DNA of 45,367 bases. Origin: Mycolicibacter algericus DSM 45454. Lineage in GTDB: Bacteria > Actinomycetota > Actinomycetes > Mycobacteriales > Mycobacteriaceae. How positions within the stretch are numbered: the stretch's first letter is position 1; each line of letters begins with the position of its first letter. The notes beneath the pieces were generated by a model that saw only the letters and a program-made list of their open reading frames with translations, made no database searches and was not told the origin of the DNA. Position numbers and translations under genes: made by a program. Of the stretch, positions 18,100 to 28,338 are shown piece after piece. The stretch covers positions 1 to 45,367 of the forward strand of contig NZ_MVHC01000028.1 of the NCBI RefSeq assembly GCF_002086455.1. Reading direction: 5' to 3'.

Positions 18100-18491
18100 G
18101 CGCCGTTGATGTGGGCACCAAGCTGCCCGAGCTGAAGATCTACGGCGACCCGACGTTCATCGTCTCCACGGCGATCGCCACCCGCGATTACCAGGACGTG
18201 CACCATGACCGGGACAAGGCACAGGCCAAGGGCTCCAAGGACATCTTCGTCAATATCCTCACCGACACCGGCCTGGTGCAGCGCTACCTCACCGATTGGG
18301 CCGGATCCAACGCGGTGATCCGTTCCATCGGGCTGCGACTGGGCGTCCCGTGGTACGCCTACGACACCGTCACCTTCTCCGGCGAGGTGACCGCCGTCGA
18401 GGGTGATCTGGTCACCGTGAAAGTCGTCGGTAACAACAGCCTTGGTGACCATGTGATCGCCACGGCGACTCTGACCCTCGGGAGGGCGTGA
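18096..18491 (+). CDS. chsH1: Enoyl-CoA hydratase subunit ChsH1 (MaoC-like)
   Basis: The product is 131 residues (M. tuberculosis 129), a single hot-dog domain with the hydratase motif TRDYQDVHHDRDKA (Asp34 and His36/His37 region). It supplies the catalytic hydratase residues of the ChsH1-ChsH2 heterotetramer, forming the 17-hydroxy-3-oxo-4-pregnene-20-carboxyl-CoA that Ltp2 splits. Start and stop codons overlap those of chsH2 and ltp2, so the three are translationally coupled. Confidence 0.95.
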   Translation: MSAVDVGTKLPELKIYGDPTFIVSTAIATRDYQDVHHDRDKAQAKGSKDIFVNILTDTGLVQRYLTDWAGSNAVIRSIGLRLGVPWYAYDTVTFSGEVTAVEGDLVTVKVVGNNSLGDHVIATATLTLGRA

Positions 18492-19648
18492 TGTTGTCCG
18501 GTAAGGCGGCCATCGCCGGTATCGGCGCGACCGACTTCTCGAAGGAATCCGGGCGCAGTGAACTGCGGCTGGCCGCCGAGGCGGTGCTCGATGCCCTCGA
18601 CGATGCGGGTCTGAAGCCCGCCGACGTCGACGGCCTGGTCACCTTCACGATGGACTCGAACCTGGAGACCGCGGTCGCGCGTGCCACCGGGATCGGGGAG
18701 CTGACGTTCTTCTCCCAGATCGGCTACGGCGGGGGAGCGGCCGCGGCGACTGTGCAGCAGGCGGCCCTGGCGGTGGCGACCGGGGTCGCCGAGGTCGTGG
18801 TGGCCTACCGGGCATTCAACGAGCGCTCGGAGTTCCGGTTCGGCCAGGTGATGACCGGGCTCACCGTCAACGCCGACTCGCGCGGTGTGGAGTACAGCTG
18901 GTCCTACCCGCACGGGCTGAGCACACCGGCGGCATCGGTGGCGATGATCGCCCAGCGCTACATGCACGAATACGGCGCCAGCAGTGCGGATTTCGGCGTG
19001 GTGTCGGTGGCCGACCGTAAACACGCGGCGACCAACCCCAAGGCGCACTTCTACGGCAAGCCGATCACCATCGAAGATCACCAGAATTCGCGGTGGATCG
19101 CTGAACCGTTGCGGTTGCTGGACTGCTGTCAGGAGACCGACGGCGGGGTGGCGATCGTGGTCACCACCCCCGAGCGCGCCAAGGACCTCAAGCACCGGCC
19201 GGCGGTGATCGAGGCGGCGGCTCAGGGCGCCGGGGCCGACCAGTTCACCATGTACTCCTACTACCGCGATGAGCTCGGGCTTCCCGAGATGGGCCTGGTG
19301 GGCAAGCAGTTGTGGGCGCAGTCCGGCCTGACCCCGGCCGACATCCAGACCGCGGTGCTCTACGACCACTTCACCCCCTACACGCTGATCCAGTTGGAGG
19401 AGTTGGGATTCTGCGGTAAGGGCGAGGCCAAGGACTTCATCGCCGGTGGCGCCATCGAGCTAGGTGGCCGGTTGCCGATCAACACCCATGGTGGCCAACT
19501 CGGCGAGGCCTACATCCACGGCATGAACGGCATCGCCGAAGGGGTGCGCCAGCTGCGCGGCACCTCGGTCAACCAGGTGCCGAACGTGGAGCATGTGCTG
19601 GTCACCGCCGGCACCGGCGTGCCTACCTCGGGGCTGATCCTGGGCTAG
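18491..19648 (+). CDS. ltp2: Steroid retro-aldolase Ltp2
   Basis: The product is 385 residues (M. tuberculosis Ltp2 386), a thiolase-fold protein of the SCP-x/lipid-transfer class. It cleaves the 17-hydroxy side chain CoA into androst-4-ene-3,17-dione (or the diene) and propionyl-CoA when bound to the ChsH2 DUF35 domain. Seen: AAIAGIGATDFSKESGRSELRLAAEA at the N-terminus and NTHGGQLGEAYIHGMNG near the C-terminus, matching the family; the usual thiolase nucleophile Cys context is missing, as expected for an aldolase. ATG 18491 shares a base with the chsH1 stop; GTG 18488 is possible. It is the last gene of the operon; the PPE gene converges on it 46 bases downstream. Confidence 0.95.
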   Translation: MLSGKAAIAGIGATDFSKESGRSELRLAAEAVLDALDDAGLKPADVDGLVTFTMDSNLETAVARATGIGELTFFSQIGYGGGAAAATVQQAALAVATGVAEVVVAYRAFNERSEFRFGQVMTGLTVNADSRGVEYSWSYPHGLSTPAASVAMIAQRYMHEYGASSADFGVVSVADRKHAATNPKAHFYGKPITIEDHQNSRWIAEPLRLLDCCQETDGGVAIVVTTPERAKDLKHRPAVIEAAAQGAGADQFTMYSYYRDELGLPEMGLVGKQLWAQSGLTPADIQTAVLYDHFTPYTLIQLEELGFCGKGEAKDFIAGGAIELGGRLPINTHGGQLGEAYIHGMNGIAEGVRQLRGTSVNQVPNVEHVLVTAGTGVPTSGLILG

Positions 19649-19694
19649 GCGGTCCGGCACTCGGCACCGCGAACAGACGCTCGCGCAAGGAAAA

Positions 19695-21173
<1,479 letters not shown>

Positions 21174-21251
21174 AGGGTCGCCTTCATTTCGTCGGTACAC
21201 GACGCAACCGGGGTTGGATGCGTTCGCGATTCCGATCGACCCTAGCGAAGA

Positions 21252-21266
21252 TGACAATCGTTTTCA
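21252..21266 (-). promoter_or_regulatory. Zur-like box upstream of the PPE gene
   Basis: On the gene strand the bases read TGAAAACGATTGTCA, which fits the Fur/Zur-type pattern TGAnAAnnnTTnTCA. It is 79 bases upstream of the PPE start in a locally AT-rich stretch. Mycobacterial Zur represses zinc-uptake and ESX-3 genes through such boxes. The match is by eye. Confidence 0.55.
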
Positions 21267-21364
21267 ATAACGATCGCAAAGAACGGCGGAGCCGGCCTGT
21301 TGGGCCACTGCGGGACGGGCCGTTCCCTGCGGATCGCGCGGGGAAAAGACGCGGAACGGCGTTG

Positions 21365-22225
21365 CTAGGCCGGAACCAGCTCCACGTCGCCTAGTACGGC
21401 GGCGTTGTCGCGGCCCGGGGCGACCACGTTGCCCAGCAGCCGGTCGCCCGTTTTCCAGATGTGGGCCCGCAGTGTCTCGCCCGGGAACACCACGCCGGCG
21501 AACCGGGCGCCGAAGGAACGCACCGCGCCGGCGTCGCCGTCCAGTGCGGTGTCCACCACCGCCTTGCAGGTCATGCCGTAGGTGCACAGGCCGTGCAGAA
21601 TCGGCCGGTCGAAACCCGCCGCGGCCGCGAACTCCGGGTCGGAATGCAGCGGGTTGCGATCCCCGCAGAGCCGGTAGAGCAGTGCCTGCTGAGGCGCCGT
21701 CGGGATGTCGATTTCGAAGTCCGGGGCGCGATCGGGCTGTTCGGCCGCGGTGGACGGTCCGCGCTCACCGCCGAAGCCGCCCTCGCCACGGGCGAAGATG
21801 GACCGCTGCTGGGTCCACAACGGAGTGCCGTCGGTACTGGTGACGCTCGTCTCGAGCACCACGACGGCGGCCTTGCCCTTGTCCCAGATGTCGACGATCC
21901 GGCTGACCGACCGCGCGCTGCCGGACGGCGGCAGTGGCGCCGGCACGATGACCTTCTCGGACGCGTGCAGGATCTTGGCCAGGTCGATCTCGACGCCTGG
22001 CCAGCTCACCTTGGGCGGGTCGACGTCGTTGAACGACGCAGCGACGCAGCCGAACGTGGGCAGCACCTGCGGGGTGCGGTCGACGACGTAGCTCAGCTCA
22101 CGCGGGTCCATCGGGTCCGAACCGGCGCCCAGCCCCAGGTTGTAGAGCTGCACATTGGTTGCGCTCCAAGAGAACTCAACCCGGCCGAACTCTGCGCCCA
22201 GGGCGACATCGAGATCGATTGCCAT
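21365..22225 (-). CDS. hsd4B: MaoC-like enoyl-CoA hydratase (Rv3538 type)
   Basis: The product is 286 residues, the same length as M. tuberculosis Rv3538 (called Hsd4B in rhodococci; ChsH3 has also been used). It is a double hot-dog protein: the N-terminal half is a non-catalytic MaoC-like domain (SWSATNVQLYNLGLG), the C-terminal half has the R-hydratase motif YRLCGDRNPLHSDPEFAAAAGF with the Asp-His dyad and GLCTYGM. Expected reaction: hydration of a 2-enoyl steroid side-chain CoA in beta-oxidation. ATG at 22225 is two bases after the kstD stop, so it is the second gene of the kstD unit under the same KstR site. Confidence 0.92.
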   Translation of the reverse strand: MAIDLDVALGAEFGRVEFSWSATNVQLYNLGLGAGSDPMDPRELSYVVDRTPQVLPTFGCVAASFNDVDPPKVSWPGVEIDLAKILHASEKVIVPAPLPPSGSARSVSRIVDIWDKGKAAVVVLETSVTSTDGTPLWTQQRSIFARGEGGFGGERGPSTAAEQPDRAPDFEIDIPTAPQQALLYRLCGDRNPLHSDPEFAAAAGFDRPILHGLCTYGMTCKAVVDTALDGDAGAVRSFGARFAGVVFPGETLRAHIWKTGDRLLGNVVAPGRDNAAVLGDVELVPA

Positions 22226-22227
22226 GT

Positions 22228-23910
22228 CTAAGCCTTCCCTGCGATGTCGAGAGCGGCCAGGTAACCGAATGTCATCGCGGGTCCGATGGTGCCACCGGGG
22301 CCGGGGTAGGTGTGGCCCATCACCGGGGCGCTCACGTTGCCCGCCGCGTAGAGCCCCTCGATGACGCTGTTGTCGTCGCGCAACGCCCGGCCGCGCACGT
22401 CGGTGCGGATCCCGCCCTTGGTGCCCAGGTCGCCGGGCACCATCTTGGCGGCGTAGAACGGGCCCTGGGCGATCTGGCCCAGGTTCGGGTTCGGCTTGTT
22501 GGTCGGGTCGCCGTAGTAGCGGTCGTAGGCGCTTTCGCCGCGGTGGAAGTCCTCGTCGACGCCGGTGCGCGCGAACTCGTTGAACCGTTCGACGGTCGCG
22601 GTCAATGTCGCCGCCGGCACGCCGGTCTTGGTCGCCAGCTCTTCCAGGGTGTCGGCCGAGACGATCACCCCCGACTCCAGCCACTTCTTCGGGATCCGTT
22701 GTCCGGGCTGCAATCCCGCAAAGATGTAGTTGTTGCGGTAGCGCTGGTCGAACACCAGCCAGGCCGGAATGTTCTCGCCGGGACCCGGTCCCTGGCCGTA
22801 CTGGCCGCCGTACATATGGTGGCAGGCTTCGACATAGGGCATCGACTCGTTCATGAACCGCTTGCCGGCCATGTTGACGATGATCGACCCGGGGGAGTTG
22901 CGCTCCGAGAGCGCGAACCACGGTGCGTTCGGCAGCGGCACCGTGGGGCCCCACCAGGAGTCCTCCATGATGTCCAGCGCGGCACCCAGTTTCTCGCCGG
23001 CCAGGATGCCCTCTCCGGTGTTGGCCTTCGCGCCCACGGTCCACTCGGTGGTGATCGGCGCGCGCTGATACTTCACCCGCATCTGCTCGTTGTGCTCGAA
23101 CCCGCCGCTGGCCAGAATGACGCCGCGTCGTGCCCGGATCAACCGCGGCTCGCTCCCCTCCGAAGCGTTGCTGTCGCGCACATAGACGCCGCGCACCACG
23201 CCGTCGGAGACGTAGAGGTCGGTCAGTGCGGTGTTGAGCTCAACCGGGACACGGGCGTCGCGCAGCCCGATCCGTAGCGGCGCGATCAGGGCGCGACCCA
23301 TGCCCACCAGGTTCTTTCCGGTGGCCTGCGCCCACATGGTGCGGGCGCCCACTTTCAGGCTGCGCAGCACCCCTCGCGGGTGGCGCTTGAGCTGGTTGAG
23401 CCGGACGTAGTCCTGCTGCATGACGACGACGTTCAGCGGCACCTTGCCGTACGGCGGTTCCAGGCCGGCCATGTCGGCGCCGAGCTTGCGGGCGTTAAAC
23501 GGCTTCGGCTCGATCGAGCGGCCGGTCGGCTTACCGCCGGGCTGCTCGGGGTAGTAGTCGGCGTAATCGGGAACCCAGCACATCTTCAGCGGCGAGTTCT
23601 TCAGCACGAAGGACAGCATCTCGGGACCGCGCTGCAGGTAGGTGTCGATCTTCTCGGCCGGAACCACGTCGCCGATGATCGTGTGCAGGTAGGTGCGGGC
23701 GGACTCGGCGTCGTCTTTGACGCCTGCCCGCTTGAGCACCTCATTGTTCGGGATCCACACGCCGCCGCCGGAGCGCGCGGTCGATCCGCCGTAATGGGCG
23801 GCTTTCTCGATGACTACGGTTGACAGTCCCTGGTGGGCGGCGGTGAGAGCGGCGACCATCCCGGCGCCGCCGCTTCCGACCACGACGACGTCGTACTCCT
23901 GTTCGGCCAT
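22228..23910 (-). CDS. kstD: 3-ketosteroid delta1-dehydrogenase KstD
   Basis: The product is 560 residues (M. tuberculosis 563). It is an FAD flavoenzyme that puts the 1,2 double bond into 3-ketosteroid ring A, which with KshA leads to ring B opening. Seen: N-terminal Rossmann motif VVVGSGGAGMVAALTAA, EKAAHYGGSTARSGGGVW, the CWVPDYADYYPEQPGG loop, ASGGFEHNEQM, and the C-terminal FAD motif GLYAAGNVSAPVMGHTYPGPGGTIGPAMTF (key residues Tyr and Gly-Gly-Thr). I chose ATG 23910; GTG 23919 would lie within the KstR site. No ribosome site is present and TAACGT seven bases upstream fits a -10 box, so a leaderless mRNA is likely. Confidence 0.96.
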   Translation of the reverse strand: MAEQEYDVVVVGSGGAGMVAALTAAHQGLSTVVIEKAAHYGGSTARSGGGVWIPNNEVLKRAGVKDDAESARTYLHTIIGDVVPAEKIDTYLQRGPEMLSFVLKNSPLKMCWVPDYADYYPEQPGGKPTGRSIEPKPFNARKLGADMAGLEPPYGKVPLNVVVMQQDYVRLNQLKRHPRGVLRSLKVGARTMWAQATGKNLVGMGRALIAPLRIGLRDARVPVELNTALTDLYVSDGVVRGVYVRDSNASEGSEPRLIRARRGVILASGGFEHNEQMRVKYQRAPITTEWTVGAKANTGEGILAGEKLGAALDIMEDSWWGPTVPLPNAPWFALSERNSPGSIIVNMAGKRFMNESMPYVEACHHMYGGQYGQGPGPGENIPAWLVFDQRYRNNYIFAGLQPGQRIPKKWLESGVIVSADTLEELATKTGVPAATLTATVERFNEFARTGVDEDFHRGESAYDRYYGDPTNKPNPNLGQIAQGPFYAAKMVPGDLGTKGGIRTDVRGRALRDDNSVIEGLYAAGNVSAPVMGHTYPGPGGTIGPAMTFGYLAALDIAGKA

Positions 23911-23911
23911 G

Positions 23912-23925
23912 TAGAACACGTTATA
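23912..23925. promoter_or_regulatory. KstR operator abutting the kstD start
   Basis: TAGAACACGTTATA fits TnnAACnnGTTnnA and ends one base before the kstD start codon; on the kstD strand it contains the likely -10 element TAACGT, so repressor binding would block RNA polymerase directly. Confidence 0.87.
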
Positions 23926-24045
23926 GAATTGCCCCGCCTGCGCGCCAGTTGGCCGGTGGTATCGCCGGTCCGTCGCCCGGACGACCGTTCTCTTCGCTGC
24001 TGGTGGCCGACGGGACCGTCCAGTTCAGGTCGGTCGACCGCCCGG

Positions 24046-24059
24046 TAGAACGCGTTCCA
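24046..24059. promoter_or_regulatory. KstR operator for cyp125-3
   Basis: TAGAACGCGTTCCA fits TnnAACnnGTTnnA, 99 bases upstream of the cyp125-3 start. The 13-mer CCATGTTTTACTG (24096-24108), also found upstream of cyp125-1, lies between the site and the gene. A short inverted repeat CGTGT...ACACG follows at 24123-24137. Confidence 0.83.
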
Positions 24060-24158
24060 GTTTTGTCGCCTACTCGCCTTTCGTTCGCGGCTAGGCCATG
24101 TTTTACTGGCACGAGTAAGTATCGTGTTTTTTACACGCCGTATGAAGGAGTTGTCACC

Positions 24159-25418
24159 GTGGCCAGCCCCACCGCCCGCTCAGCCCCCAACATCCCCGCC
24201 GGGTTCGACCCGACCGATCCGGAGATCTGGGCGGAGCGCATACCGAATGCGGAGTTGGCCGAGCTGCGCGAAAACGAGCCGATCAAATGGATCGAGCAGC
24301 CCGACGGCGTCGGCGGCTTCAACGACGGCGGCTACTGGGCGGTCACCCGCCACGCGGACGTCAAAGAGATCTCCCGGCTCGACGAGGTGTTCTCCAGCGA
24401 GATCAACACCGCCATCCCGCGGTTCAACGACGACATCCAGCGTGAGCAGATCGACCAGCAGCGTTTGATCATGCTCAACCAGGATGCGCCGCGGCACACC
24501 CGGCTGCGCCGGATCGTCTCGCGTGGCTTCACCCCGCGTCACATCCTGCCGTTGCACGACGAGCTGCAGGAGCGTGCGCAGGCGATCGCCAAGGAGGCCC
24601 TCGCCAAGGGCTCCGGTGACTTCGTGGTGGAGGTGGCCTCGGAGTTGCCGTTGCAGGCGATCGCCGGGCTGATGGGCGTCCCGCAGTCCGACCGCGGCAA
24701 GCTGTTCAACTGGACCAACCAGATGACCGGCTATGACGACCCGGAGTACGCCGAGAAGTACGACCCGGCGACGTCGGCGATGGAGATCATCGCCTACGGG
24801 TTGCAGCTGGCCGAGATGAAGCGGCAGAACCCCGGCAGCGACATCGTGACGACGTTGATCGAGGCCGACATCGACGGCGAGAAGCTCAATGACGACGAGC
24901 TGGGCTTCTTCATCATCCTGCTGGCCGTGGCCGGGTCCGAGACGACCCGCAACTCGATCACCCAAGGGATGATGGCCTTCGTCGACCACCCCGACCAGTG
25001 GGAGCTGTTCAAAAAGGAGCGCCCGGAGACGACCGCCGACGAGATCGTGCGCTGGGCCAGCCCGGTGTCGTCGTTCCAGCGCACCGCGACCCGTGACTAC
25101 AACCTCAACGGAACGCAGATCAAGGAAGGCCAACGCGTGGTGATGTTCTACCGCGCCGCCAACTTCGACCCCGAGGTGTTCGACAACCCGCAGCAGTTCA
25201 ACATCCTGCGCGACCCCAACCCGCACGTCGGCTTCGGCGGCACCGGTGCGCACTACTGCATCGGGACCCACCTGGCCCGGATGACCATCGGCCTGATGTT
25301 CAACGCCATCGCGGATCACATCCCGGACCTCAAGCCGCTGGACACCCCGAGTCGGCTGCAGTCCGGCTGGCTGAACGCGATCAAGCGTTGGCCGGTCGAT
25401 TACACCGGTAAGTCCTGA
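24159..25418 (+). CDS. Cytochrome P450, CYP125 family (copy 3)
   Basis: The product is 419 residues. GTG at 24159 follows AAGGAG (24145-24150); upstream in-frame sequence is not P450-like. Motifs as in copy 1: LDEVFSSEINTAIPRF, AGSETTRNS, heme loop FGGTGAHYCIG with Cys367, end VDYTGKS. Long runs are identical in DNA to copy 1, for example 25137-25199 with 13374-13436, which points to a recent duplication or gene conversion. In M. tuberculosis kstD and hsaE are adjacent and divergent; this gene stands between them here. It likely oxidises a sterol side chain terminus; why two close copies of this branch are kept is not evident. Confidence 0.93.
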   Translation: MASPTARSAPNIPAGFDPTDPEIWAERIPNAELAELRENEPIKWIEQPDGVGGFNDGGYWAVTRHADVKEISRLDEVFSSEINTAIPRFNDDIQREQIDQQRLIMLNQDAPRHTRLRRIVSRGFTPRHILPLHDELQERAQAIAKEALAKGSGDFVVEVASELPLQAIAGLMGVPQSDRGKLFNWTNQMTGYDDPEYAEKYDPATSAMEIIAYGLQLAEMKRQNPGSDIVTTLIEADIDGEKLNDDELGFFIILLAVAGSETTRNSITQGMMAFVDHPDQWELFKKERPETTADEIVRWASPVSSFQRTATRDYNLNGTQIKEGQRVVMFYRAANFDPEVFDNPQQFNILRDPNPHVGFGGTGAHYCIGTHLARMTIGLMFNAIADHIPDLKPLDTPSRLQSGWLNAIKRWPVDYTGKS

Positions 25419-25567
25419 CTCGCCGTATCGATCGGCCTTGCGGCCATCGTGCGGGCGACTTCTCCCGGCTACCGGAACCGCTGCAGCCCAGCGTCCTAGC
25501 AGCACCTAGACTTGCAGCTAGCGGCTCGGTTTCGCCCGAACACCACCACCCGAGGGGACCATCGAAG

Positions 25568-26353
25568 ATGCTCAGCGCCCAGATCCGCGACGAACTCGCC
25601 GCCGAGTTGGCGCAAGCGGAGCGCAGCCGGGTCCCGATCTCCCCGTTGACGGCGGCGCACCCCGACATCGATGTCGTCGACGCCTACGAGATCCAGCTGA
25701 TCAACATCCGGCAGCGGATCGCCGAGGGTGCTCGGGTCGTCGGGCACAAGGTCGGCCTGTCCAGCGAGGCGATGCAGCAGATGATGGGCGTCGACGAGCC
25801 GGACTACGGGCATCTGCTCAACGAGATGCAGGTGTTCGAGGACACGCCGGTCAAGGCGTCGAACTACCTCTACCCGCGGGTCGAGGTGGAGGTGGCCTTC
25901 ATCCTGGGCGCGGATCTGCCCGGCGCGGACTGCACCGAGGAGCACGTGCTGGCGGCCACCGAGGCGTTCGCCCCGGCGATCGAGCTGATCGACAGCCGGA
26001 TCACCGACTGGAAGATCAAGCTCTGCGACACCATCGCCGACAACGCCTCCTCGGCCGGCTTCGTCCTCGGCAAACAACGGGTCAAGCCCGGCGATGTAGA
26101 TATCCGAGCCATCGACGCCTCCTTGACCAAGAACGGCGAGGTGGTCGCCAAGGGGCGCAGCGACGCGGTGCTGGGCAACCCGGTCACCGCGGTGGCCTGG
26201 CTGGCTCGCAAGGTGGAGAGCTTCGGGGTGCGGTTGAAGGCCGGCGACATCGTGTTGCCGGGTACGGCGACCCGGGCCATTGATGTGCACGCCGGCGATG
26301 ACTGCGTCGCCGATTTCTCCGGGCTGGGTTCGGTCCGGCTGGTTTTCGAATAG
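25568..26353 (+). CDS. hsaE: 2-hydroxypentadienoate hydratase HsaE
   Basis: The product is 261 residues, the M. tuberculosis HsaE length. It hydrates 2-hydroxyhexa-2,4-dienoate, released when HsaD cleaves the opened steroid A ring, to 4-hydroxy-2-oxohexanoate. Family signatures are GHKVGLSSEAMQQMMG, LYPRVEVEVAFILG (metal-binding Glu residues), FAPAIELIDSRI and WKIKLCDTIADNASSAGFVLG. ATG at 25568 is 149 bases after cyp125-3; I see no KstR site in this gap, so read-through from cyp125-3 or a separate promoter is needed. It leads hsaE-hsaG-hsaF. Confidence 0.95.
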   Translation: MLSAQIRDELAAELAQAERSRVPISPLTAAHPDIDVVDAYEIQLINIRQRIAEGARVVGHKVGLSSEAMQQMMGVDEPDYGHLLNEMQVFEDTPVKASNYLYPRVEVEVAFILGADLPGADCTEEHVLAATEAFAPAIELIDSRITDWKIKLCDTIADNASSAGFVLGKQRVKPGDVDIRAIDASLTKNGEVVAKGRSDAVLGNPVTAVAWLARKVESFGVRLKAGDIVLPGTATRAIDVHAGDDCVADFSGLGSVRLVFE

Positions 26354-26363
26354 AGGAGCGTTC

Positions 26364-27302
26364 ATGGCTGCCAAAGCCTCCGTCGCGATCGTCGGGTCGG
26401 GCAACATCAGCACCGACCTGCTGTACAAACTGCTGCGCTCGGAGTGGCTCGAGCCGCGCTGGATGATCGGTATCGACCCCGAATCCGAGGGCTTGGCCCG
26501 CGCCCGCAAACTCGGTCTGGAGACCTCGGCTGAGGGGGCGGACTGGCTGCTGGCCCAGGACGAGAAGCCGGACTTCGTCTTCGAGGCCACCAGCGCCTAC
26601 GTCCACAAGGCGTACGCGCCCAAGTACGAGGCGGCCGGCATCCGGGCCATCGACCTGACCCCGGCCGCGGTCGGCCCGGCGGTGATCCCGCCGGCGAACC
26701 TGCACGAACACGTCGACGCGCCCAACGTCAACATGATCACCTGCGGCGGCCAGGCCACCATCCCGATCGTCTACGCGGTGACCCGCGCGGTGAAGGAACA
26801 GGGCGGCACGGTGCCGTATGCGGAGATCGTCGCCAGTGTCGCGAGTGTCTCGGCGGGGCCGGGCACCCGAGCCAATATCGATGAGTTCACCAAGACCACC
26901 TCGCGCGGGGTGGAGACCATCGGCGGTGCGCAAAAGGGCAAGGCGATCATCATCTTGAACCCGGCCGACCCGCCGATGATCATGCGCGACACCATCTTCT
27001 GCCAGATCCCCGAGGACGTCGACCGCGACGCGATCACCAAGTCGATCCACAGCGTGGTCGAGCAGGTGCAGACCTACGTGCCCGGCTACCGATTGCTCAA
27101 CGAGCCACAGTTCGACGAGCCGTCGCTGAACTCCGGCGGTCGCGCGGTCGTCACCACCTTCGTCGAGGTCGAGGGCGCCGGCGATTACCTGCCGCCGTAT
27201 GCGGGGAACCTGGACATCATGACCGCCGCGGCGACCAAGGTCGGCGAGGAGATCGCCCGCGAGATGGTGGCGACGTCGGCGGCGAAAGCTGGAGGTGCGT
27301 AA
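26364..27302 (+). CDS. hsaG: Acylating propanal/acetaldehyde dehydrogenase HsaG
   Basis: The product is 312 residues. It oxidises propanal (from HsaF) to propionyl-CoA with NAD+ and CoA. Seen: N-terminal Rossmann motif AIVGSGNISTDLL, the catalytic Cys127 in MITCGGQATIPIVYAV, SVSAGPGTRANIDEFTKTTSRG and a GNLDIMTAAA motif near the C-terminus for aldolase contact. ATG 26364 follows AGGAG (26354-26358), ten bases after hsaE, and the stop is three bases before hsaF. HsaF and HsaG form a complex that channels the aldehyde in the M. tuberculosis pathway. Confidence 0.96.
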   Translation: MAAKASVAIVGSGNISTDLLYKLLRSEWLEPRWMIGIDPESEGLARARKLGLETSAEGADWLLAQDEKPDFVFEATSAYVHKAYAPKYEAAGIRAIDLTPAAVGPAVIPPANLHEHVDAPNVNMITCGGQATIPIVYAVTRAVKEQGGTVPYAEIVASVASVSAGPGTRANIDEFTKTTSRGVETIGGAQKGKAIIILNPADPPMIMRDTIFCQIPEDVDRDAITKSIHSVVEQVQTYVPGYRLLNEPQFDEPSLNSGGRAVVTTFVEVEGAGDYLPPYAGNLDIMTAAATKVGEEIAREMVATSAAKAGGA

Positions 27303-27305
27303 GAA

Positions 27306-28331
27306 ATGACCGATATCTGGGATGTGCGGATCACCGACACCTCGCTGCGGGACGGTTCGCACCACAAGCGCCACCAGTTCACCCCCGAGGAGGTGGCGGC
27401 GATCGTTGCCGCGATCGACGCCGCCGGGGTGCCGGTCATCGAGGTGACCCACGGCGACGGCCTCGGTGGATCCAGCTTCAACTACGGGTTCTCCAAGACC
27501 CCCGACCAGGAGCTGATCAAACTCGCGGCGCAGACCGCCAAAGACGCCAAGATCGCCTTCCTGATGCTGCCCGGCGTGGCCACCAAGGAAGACATGAAGG
27601 AGGCGCAGGGCAACGGCGGTCAGATCTGCCGGATCGCCACGCACTGCACCGAGGCCGACGTCTCCATCCAGCACTTCGGGCTGGCCCGCGAGCTGGGCCT
27701 GGAGACCGTCGGGTTCTTGATGATGGCCCACACGATCCCGCCGGAGAAGCTGGCCGCCCAGGCCCGCATCATGGCCGACGCCGGCTGTCAGTGCGTCTAC
27801 GTGGTGGACTCCGCCGGTGCGCTGGTGCTCGAAGGCGTGCGCGATCGGGTGGCTGCGCTGGTCGCCGAACTCGGTGACGACGCGCAGGTCGGTTTTCATG
27901 GCCACGAGAACCTCGGTCTGGGCGTCGCCAACTCCCTGGAGGCGGTGCGCGCCGGTGCCAAGCAGATCGACGGCTCGGTGCGCCGGTTCGGCGCCGGTGC
28001 GGGCAACGCCCCGGTCGAGGCGCTGATCGGGGTGTTCGACAAGGTCGGCGTCAAGACCGGTATCGACTTCTTCGACATCGCCGACGCCGCCGAGGACGTG
28101 GTGCGCCCGGCCATGCCCGCCGAGTGCGTGCTGGACCGCAACGCGCTCATCATGGGCTACTCCGGGGTGTACTCCAGCTTCCTCAAGCACGCGGTGCGTC
28201 AGGGCGAGCGCTACGGCGTGCCCGCCCACGAACTGCTGCACCGGGCCGGTCAGCGCAAGCTGATCGGCGGTCAGGAGGACCAGCTCATCGACATCGCGCT
28301 GGAGATCCAGCGGGAGCGGGCCGCGAAATAA
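27306..28331 (+). CDS. hsaF: 4-hydroxy-2-oxohexanoate aldolase HsaF
   Basis: The product is 341 residues. It cleaves 4-hydroxy-2-oxohexanoate to pyruvate and propanal, the latter passed to HsaG. Seen: the HMGL-like motif DTSLRDGSHHKRHQF with Arg15 and Asp16, a VDSAGAL strand, and the metal site FHGHENLGLGVANSL with the HxH pair. The C-terminal DmpG-like communication domain includes VYSSFLKHAVRQGERYGV. The RecQ-like gene begins only seven bases downstream, so it may be co-transcribed. Confidence 0.96.
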   Translation: MTDIWDVRITDTSLRDGSHHKRHQFTPEEVAAIVAAIDAAGVPVIEVTHGDGLGGSSFNYGFSKTPDQELIKLAAQTAKDAKIAFLMLPGVATKEDMKEAQGNGGQICRIATHCTEADVSIQHFGLARELGLETVGFLMMAHTIPPEKLAAQARIMADAGCQCVYVVDSAGALVLEGVRDRVAALVAELGDDAQVGFHGHENLGLGVANSLEAVRAGAKQIDGSVRRFGAGAGNAPVEALIGVFDKVGVKTGIDFFDIADAAEDVVRPAMPAECVLDRNALIMGYSGVYSSFLKHAVRQGERYGVPAHELLHRAGQRKLIGGQEDQLIDIALEIQRERAAK

Positions 28332-28338
28332 TCGCGGC

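Noticed and set aside
23949..24158. Upstream in-frame extension of cyp125 copy 3
   Set aside because: It covers the KstR site and promoter and has no P450 similarity; GTG 24159 has a good ribosome site.
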